Positions 22,310 to 25,525 of a stretch of 25,525 bases of DNA are shown one piece after another (position 1 is the stretch's first letter; each line of letters starts with the position of its first letter). Under the pieces are notes generated by a model. The model had not been told where the DNA came from. It worked only from the letters and a program-made list of their open reading frames with translations, and ran no database searches. Made by a program: the position numbers and the translations under genes. Origin of the DNA: CAZOOA01 sp964581355. GTDB lineage: Bacteria > Bacillota > Dethiobacteria > DTU022 > UBA8154. The stretch spans positions 1-25,525 of the forward strand of contig CAZOOA010000039.1 in assembly GCA_964581355.1 (NCBI GenBank), in the 5' to 3' direction.

Positions 22310-23572
22310 CTATTGCAGTTTTAGCTTTTCAAGGGAATAAAGCCAGAGCAAATACAGGGCTGTCTGGGAAGCTCTTTCTTTGATTTCCAAACGGCTGCCC
22401 CAAAACTCATAACGCCGGCAAAAAGAACCGCCCTCTGTTTGCAGGGCAATGTACGTCAAACCAACAGGCTTATCCGGCGTCCCGCCACCGGGGCCGGCAA
22501 TACCGGTAATGCTCAAACCCAGGTCTGTTCCGCAAATCTGCCGGACCTGATGCGCCATTGCTGCGGCCACTTCCTCACTTACTGCCCCATGTGTTTCAAT
22601 TAAGCCCTGGTCCAGTCCGAGAATGCCTGATTTGGCTTCATTGCTGTAGGTTACCAGTCCAGCTTTAAAATAAGTTGAGCTGCCCGGTATATTGGTCAAA
22701 CGGTGGCTCAAAAAACCGCCAGAACAAGATTCGGCTAAAGCAAGGGTCTTTTGCAGGTTTATAAGCTTTCTTGACACGGCCTGTTCCAGTTCCACGTCAT
22801 CTTCACCGTAAATATAGTCACCCAATGCTTCCGTAATCTCATCCACCGCCTGCTGAATCAGGGCATTTGCTTCCCGGCTGGAAGGCGCACGGGCTGTAAC
22901 CCGCAGATGCACTTCAGTGCCCTTCGCTAAAGGGGCAATGGTTGGATTGCTTTGACGATCCAAAATCTCATTAATCTTGCTTACCAGTGCTGATTCACCC
23001 AGGCCAATTACCCGCAGGATCTTGGATTCCATCACGGCCAAATCACCTTTGCCTGCCAACTTTTCCCGCAGACGGGGCATAACCTGTTTTTGGAACATGG
23101 GCAGCAACTCCCTGGGTGGCCCGGGTAGCAGAACAACAAGCCGGTCTTTTGTTTCCAGGAAGATTCCCGGTGCTGTCCCCCGATCATTAGGCAGCAGCTC
23201 TGCTCCACGGGGAACCATCGCCTGCCTGCGGTTTATCTCCGACATGGAGCGCTGCCGTTTACGGAAAAAATCTTCCAACTGCCTTTCCCAGGCCTCATTT
23301 TTTTCCAGGGGTAGCTCCAGGACCCTGGTTACAGTTTCCCGGGTTAAATCATCCTTAGTGGGGCCCAGCCCGCCTGTTAAAATAACCAGATCCGTACGCT
23401 GAAAAGCCTGCTTGAATACTTCTTCCAGGCGAGCCTCGTTATCTCCCACAACCGTTTGGTAATACACTCCTATTCCAAGAGTGGATAGTTCGCAGGCTAT
23501 ATCACGAGCATTTGTGTTCGTTGTCTGCCCCATCAGAAGCTCAGTTCCCACACCAATAATTTCACAGCGCAT
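22310..23572 (-). CDS. cinA: CinA family protein with nicotinamide-nucleotide amidase domain
   Basis: A 420-residue CinA protein with both usual halves. The N-terminal molybdopterin-binding-like (COG1058) domain starts MRCEIIGVGTELLMGQ and carries TGGLGPTKDDLT. The C-terminal PncC domain (about 260-415) has the nucleophile motif AESCSGG, PGSSTYFKAGLVTYSNEAK and GIAGPGGGTPDKPVGL. Relatives cleave ADP-ribose and/or deamidate NMN to recycle pyridine nucleotides; the link to competence is historical and holds in some Bacilli. Length and motifs are normal and nothing is missing. The ATG at 23572 has AGAGG 11 bases upstream. It is preceded by a terminator of the upstream gene, so it likely has its own promoter in the 230-base gap. 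Confidence 0.96.
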   Translation of the reverse strand: MRCEIIGVGTELLMGQTTNTNARDIACELSTLGIGVYYQTVVGDNEARLEEVFKQAFQRTDLVILTGGLGPTKDDLTRETVTRVLELPLEKNEAWERQLEDFFRKRQRSMSEINRRQAMVPRGAELLPNDRGTAPGIFLETKDRLVVLLPGPPRELLPMFQKQVMPRLREKLAGKGDLAVMESKILRVIGLGESALVSKINEILDRQSNPTIAPLAKGTEVHLRVTARAPSSREANALIQQAVDEITEALGDYIYGEDDVELEQAVSRKLINLQKTLALAESCSGGFLSHRLTNIPGSSTYFKAGLVTYSNEAKSGILGLDQGLIETHGAVSEEVAAAMAHQVRQICGTDLGLSITGIAGPGGGTPDKPVGLTYIALQTEGGSFCRRYEFWGSRLEIKERASQTALYLLWLYSLEKLKLQ

Positions 23573-23707
23573 AGAAGCTTCAACCTCTTTCTCGATTTTT
23601 TTCCTTCATCATTCTACCATTTTTTATTTTATAATGCACTAAAAACTCTTTCGAACCCTCTTCCAAAGCTACCTGGAAGCGAAGCCGGTACCCGGAGCAT
23701 CCCGGGC

Positions 23708-23739
23708 ATAAAGAACGGGTAAGCCATAGGCTTACCCGT
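23708..23739 (-). terminator. Rho-independent terminator of the GltB-like gene
   Basis: ACGGGTAAGCC (23715-23725) and GGCTTACCCGT (23729-23739) form a perfect 11-bp stem with a 3-base loop. On the minus strand a short TCTTT tract follows. It lies about 65 bases past the stop codon at 23804. Confidence 0.8.
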
Positions 23740-23803
23740 ATCTCAAAGAATAATAGCTCTGAGCAATCACAGTTTACGTTGTATATTTACAAATTCCGGC
23801 TTT

Positions 23804-25387
23804 TTACATGTTCAAAATCTCATCCACTTCTTCCCGATCCAGTTCCATGATATAGGGGATCTTGCTGATATCTGCTGCCTCCCTGGTCAAAGCCGCAATG
23901 TCATCTCTTGAAATATACTCCAGGGAAAATTTGCGACTGCCGCACATCAATTGCCGAAGCCCCTGGGCCAGGCGCTCGTAGTAGGTATAAAGCCCTAAAG
24001 CTCCAGGAGGAACCTGCTTAAATGTCTCGTCACCCAACTCAGCCCTGAGTTCCGAGGCTGTAACAAATACCTCCTCCACATCCTGCCCGAACCGCTCCAC
24101 GTAAACAGGCAGTTTATGCTCATCTATGCGCTTCCCAATGGTCTTGCCTACCATAGCGGCAGCAATGGGTCCCCGGGCCATACCAATTAGTTTCACATAA
24201 GGCGCCCCAATAGCCAAACCTTTAAAGATCTGGTCTTCAAAAGTAAAGCCGCCAGCCAGGGCAACGTCAGGCACAAATTCTCCTTTTTGCGCCAGTTTGC
24301 TGCAGTATTGGTACAGCAGGGAGTGCAGTTCCACGGCCGGAACCCCCCACTCGTTCATCATGCGCCAGGGGCTCATGCCAGTTCCTCCGCCGGCCCCGTC
24401 CACAGTCAACAGGTCGATTTTGGCCTTTGAGGCGAATTTCACGGCCCGGGCCAGGTCAGCCGGGCGGTATGCCCCGGTTTTCAAGAAAACCTGTTTGGCC
24501 CCGGCTTGCCTGAGTTCTTCCACTTTCTCCAGGAACGATTCCAGCTCCACCATGCCTACCCGGGAGTGACGTTCAAATTCGGTAAAGGCCCCCCGGTTAA
24601 AAGCTTCGGCAACCTTGGGGTTTTCGGGATCCGGCAGGACCACATAGCCCCGCTTTTTCAGCATTTTGGCTTTTTCCAGGTTTTTAATTTTTACTTCGCC
24701 ACCGATGTCTTTTGCTCCCTGGCCCCATTTTAGTTCTACAACTTCCACGCCCAGCTCCCTGATGGCGTATTCCTGTCCCCCCAGCCTGCTGTCTTCCACA
24801 TTGGCCTGCACCACAATGGCCCCGTAGCCGTCTCGCTGCCAGTCCTGGAACAATTTCACCCGCCGGTCCAAATCCACGGTGCTGACTACACGGCCATCTT
24901 TGATCACCGCCTCCTCGTCCATACCACAGACATTTTCACCGATGGTTAAAATAGTGCCCGTAAGAGCAGCCCCAACAGCCAGACCGTCCCAGTTGTATTT
25001 AGCCACATCGGTGGAACCGATCCCCGGGATCACAAAAGGCATCTTGAGTTTAACCCCTTCCCCCTGACCCACCCGGGTCTCCAGGTTTACATTGGGGAAA
25101 ATAGCCTTATCGCTATCCGCCTCGATTCCTACAGCGCCGACAGCTGTACCCATAATGGAAAAGTGGGAATAATCTACAGGATAATCCTTTTCTGAAGCTG
25201 TGGTAATGATGCCAAAAGGTTGAGGATACAGGGTTTCATGGCCCCGGTAAGCCGATTTCCCGATCTCACACATGCCCACGCAGCCATCGACACAGGTAAC
25301 ACACATCCCGCTAAAGGGACTTACAGAGCCCTCCGTCCGGTTTTTGGTTAATGTAGCAGCTGACGCATTCAGCCGGGTTAAAGTCAT
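23804..25387 (-). CDS. FMN-binding glutamate synthase-like protein with N-terminal four-Cys motif
   Basis: A 527-residue protein built on the FMN/2-oxoglutarate-binding barrel of the glutamate synthase large subunit (Glu_synthase). The signature DGAGGGTGMSPWRMMNEWGV and the later LAGGF and GLAIGA segments mark the flavin site. The glutaminase domain is absent, as in archaeal-type short forms. The usual [3Fe-4S] cysteine motif inside the barrel is not seen; instead the N-terminus has C29-x2-C32-x3-C36-x3-C40, which could hold a [4Fe-4S] cluster. Glutamate synthesis is therefore not assured, and such stand-alone forms are generally annotated only as FMN-binding glutamate synthase family. The ATG has GGGAG nine bases upstream. 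The GltD-like fusion is in the same window but 7.6 kb away. Confidence 0.88.
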   Translation of the reverse strand: MTLTRLNASAATLTKNRTEGSVSPFSGMCVTCVDGCVGMCEIGKSAYRGHETLYPQPFGIITTASEKDYPVDYSHFSIMGTAVGAVGIEADSDKAIFPNVNLETRVGQGEGVKLKMPFVIPGIGSTDVAKYNWDGLAVGAALTGTILTIGENVCGMDEEAVIKDGRVVSTVDLDRRVKLFQDWQRDGYGAIVVQANVEDSRLGGQEYAIRELGVEVVELKWGQGAKDIGGEVKIKNLEKAKMLKKRGYVVLPDPENPKVAEAFNRGAFTEFERHSRVGMVELESFLEKVEELRQAGAKQVFLKTGAYRPADLARAVKFASKAKIDLLTVDGAGGGTGMSPWRMMNEWGVPAVELHSLLYQYCSKLAQKGEFVPDVALAGGFTFEDQIFKGLAIGAPYVKLIGMARGPIAAAMVGKTIGKRIDEHKLPVYVERFGQDVEEVFVTASELRAELGDETFKQVPPGALGLYTYYERLAQGLRQLMCGSRKFSLEYISRDDIAALTREAADISKIPYIMELDREEVDEILNM

Positions 25388-25470
25388 GTTTATGATCTCC
25401 CTTCATTATTTGTCATATTGATACAGTAGAACCATTGAAAGGGGAAAGCCATCCGAACCAATCCATTAGA

Positions 25471-25525
25471 ATGAAAAACCGTGTATTGGCGCTGTCGTCC
25501 GGGCGACTGGGTAACTCTGTGGAAG
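25471..25525 (+). CDS. possible 5' end of a divergent flavodoxin/NADPH-FMN reductase-like gene, cut by window edge
   Basis: An ATG at 25471 opens a frame that runs off the window, reading MKNRVLALSSGRLGNSVE. The hydrophobic strand followed by a Ser/Gly-rich turn and GNS resembles the FMN phosphate-binding start of NAD(P)H-dependent FMN reductases (LALSGSPR-GNS). There is no good ribosome-binding site; an AAAGGGG lies about 27 bases upstream. Only 18 codons are visible, so this is tentative. Confidence 0.35.
   Translation, partial: MKNRVLALSSGRLGNSVE

Overview
The window reads as a chromosomal segment of an anaerobic, endospore-forming Firmicute of the Clostridia, probably a Peptococcaceae/Desulfotomaculum-like organism. 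The evidence is strong AAGGAG/GGAGG ribosome-binding sites with TTG and GTG starts, a 4-hydroxybutyryl-CoA dehydratase, a flavoprotein/ferredoxin/MvhD fusion, HD-GYP signalling proteins, a remnant that looks like spore photoproduct lyase, and GGGGACGGTTCT palindromes. The genus is inferred; no rRNA or other marker is present. Nearly all genes lie on the minus strand. The plus-strand exceptions are the first two genes, a gamma-carbonic anhydrase homologue and a possible partial gene at the right edge.

Layout. 1-7.2 kb is a CoA/lipoate metabolic block: an M24 peptidase homologue cut by the window edge, a crotonase, a convergent lipA-lpdA pair, a small Cys-rich protein following abfD, and an SDR dehydrogenase. 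AbfD makes crotonyl-CoA from 4-hydroxybutyryl-CoA, the crotonase can hydrate crotonyl-CoA to 3-hydroxybutyryl-CoA, and the SDR could act on a hydroxyacyl substrate. A 4-hydroxybutyrate/crotonate fermentation module is therefore plausible but incomplete here: no CoA transferase, thiolase or 4-hydroxybutyrate dehydrogenase is visible.

7.2-14.1 kb is a membrane and transport block with signs of decay. It holds two unlike DASS/SLC13 carriers, a DUF4349 lipoprotein and a CcdA thiol-redox membrane protein. Between them lie remnants recognisable as splB and sfsA, an unidentified hydrophobic remnant and two long GGGGACGGTTCT palindromes. 14.1-17.2 kb holds the GltD-like/ferredoxin/MvhD fusion, transcribed divergently from the gamma-carbonic anhydrase homologue. 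The latter has a perfect hairpin between its Shine-Dalgarno and its ATG.

17.4-25.5 kb is a minus-strand series: a TIM-barrel amidohydrolase, a PAS/GAF/GGDEF/HD-GYP protein, a second HD-GYP protein, CinA, and an FMN glutamate-synthase-like protein with an N-terminal four-Cys motif. The two c-di-GMP genes probably form an operon.

The most noteworthy items are the Cys-rich partner of AbfD, the MvhD fusion lacking one expected Cys, the hairpin-spanned start of the carbonic anhydrase homologue, the Cys-motif GltB-like protein, and the graveyard of gene remnants and palindromes around the transporters. No CRISPR array, tRNA, rRNA, intact transposase or phage gene was seen.
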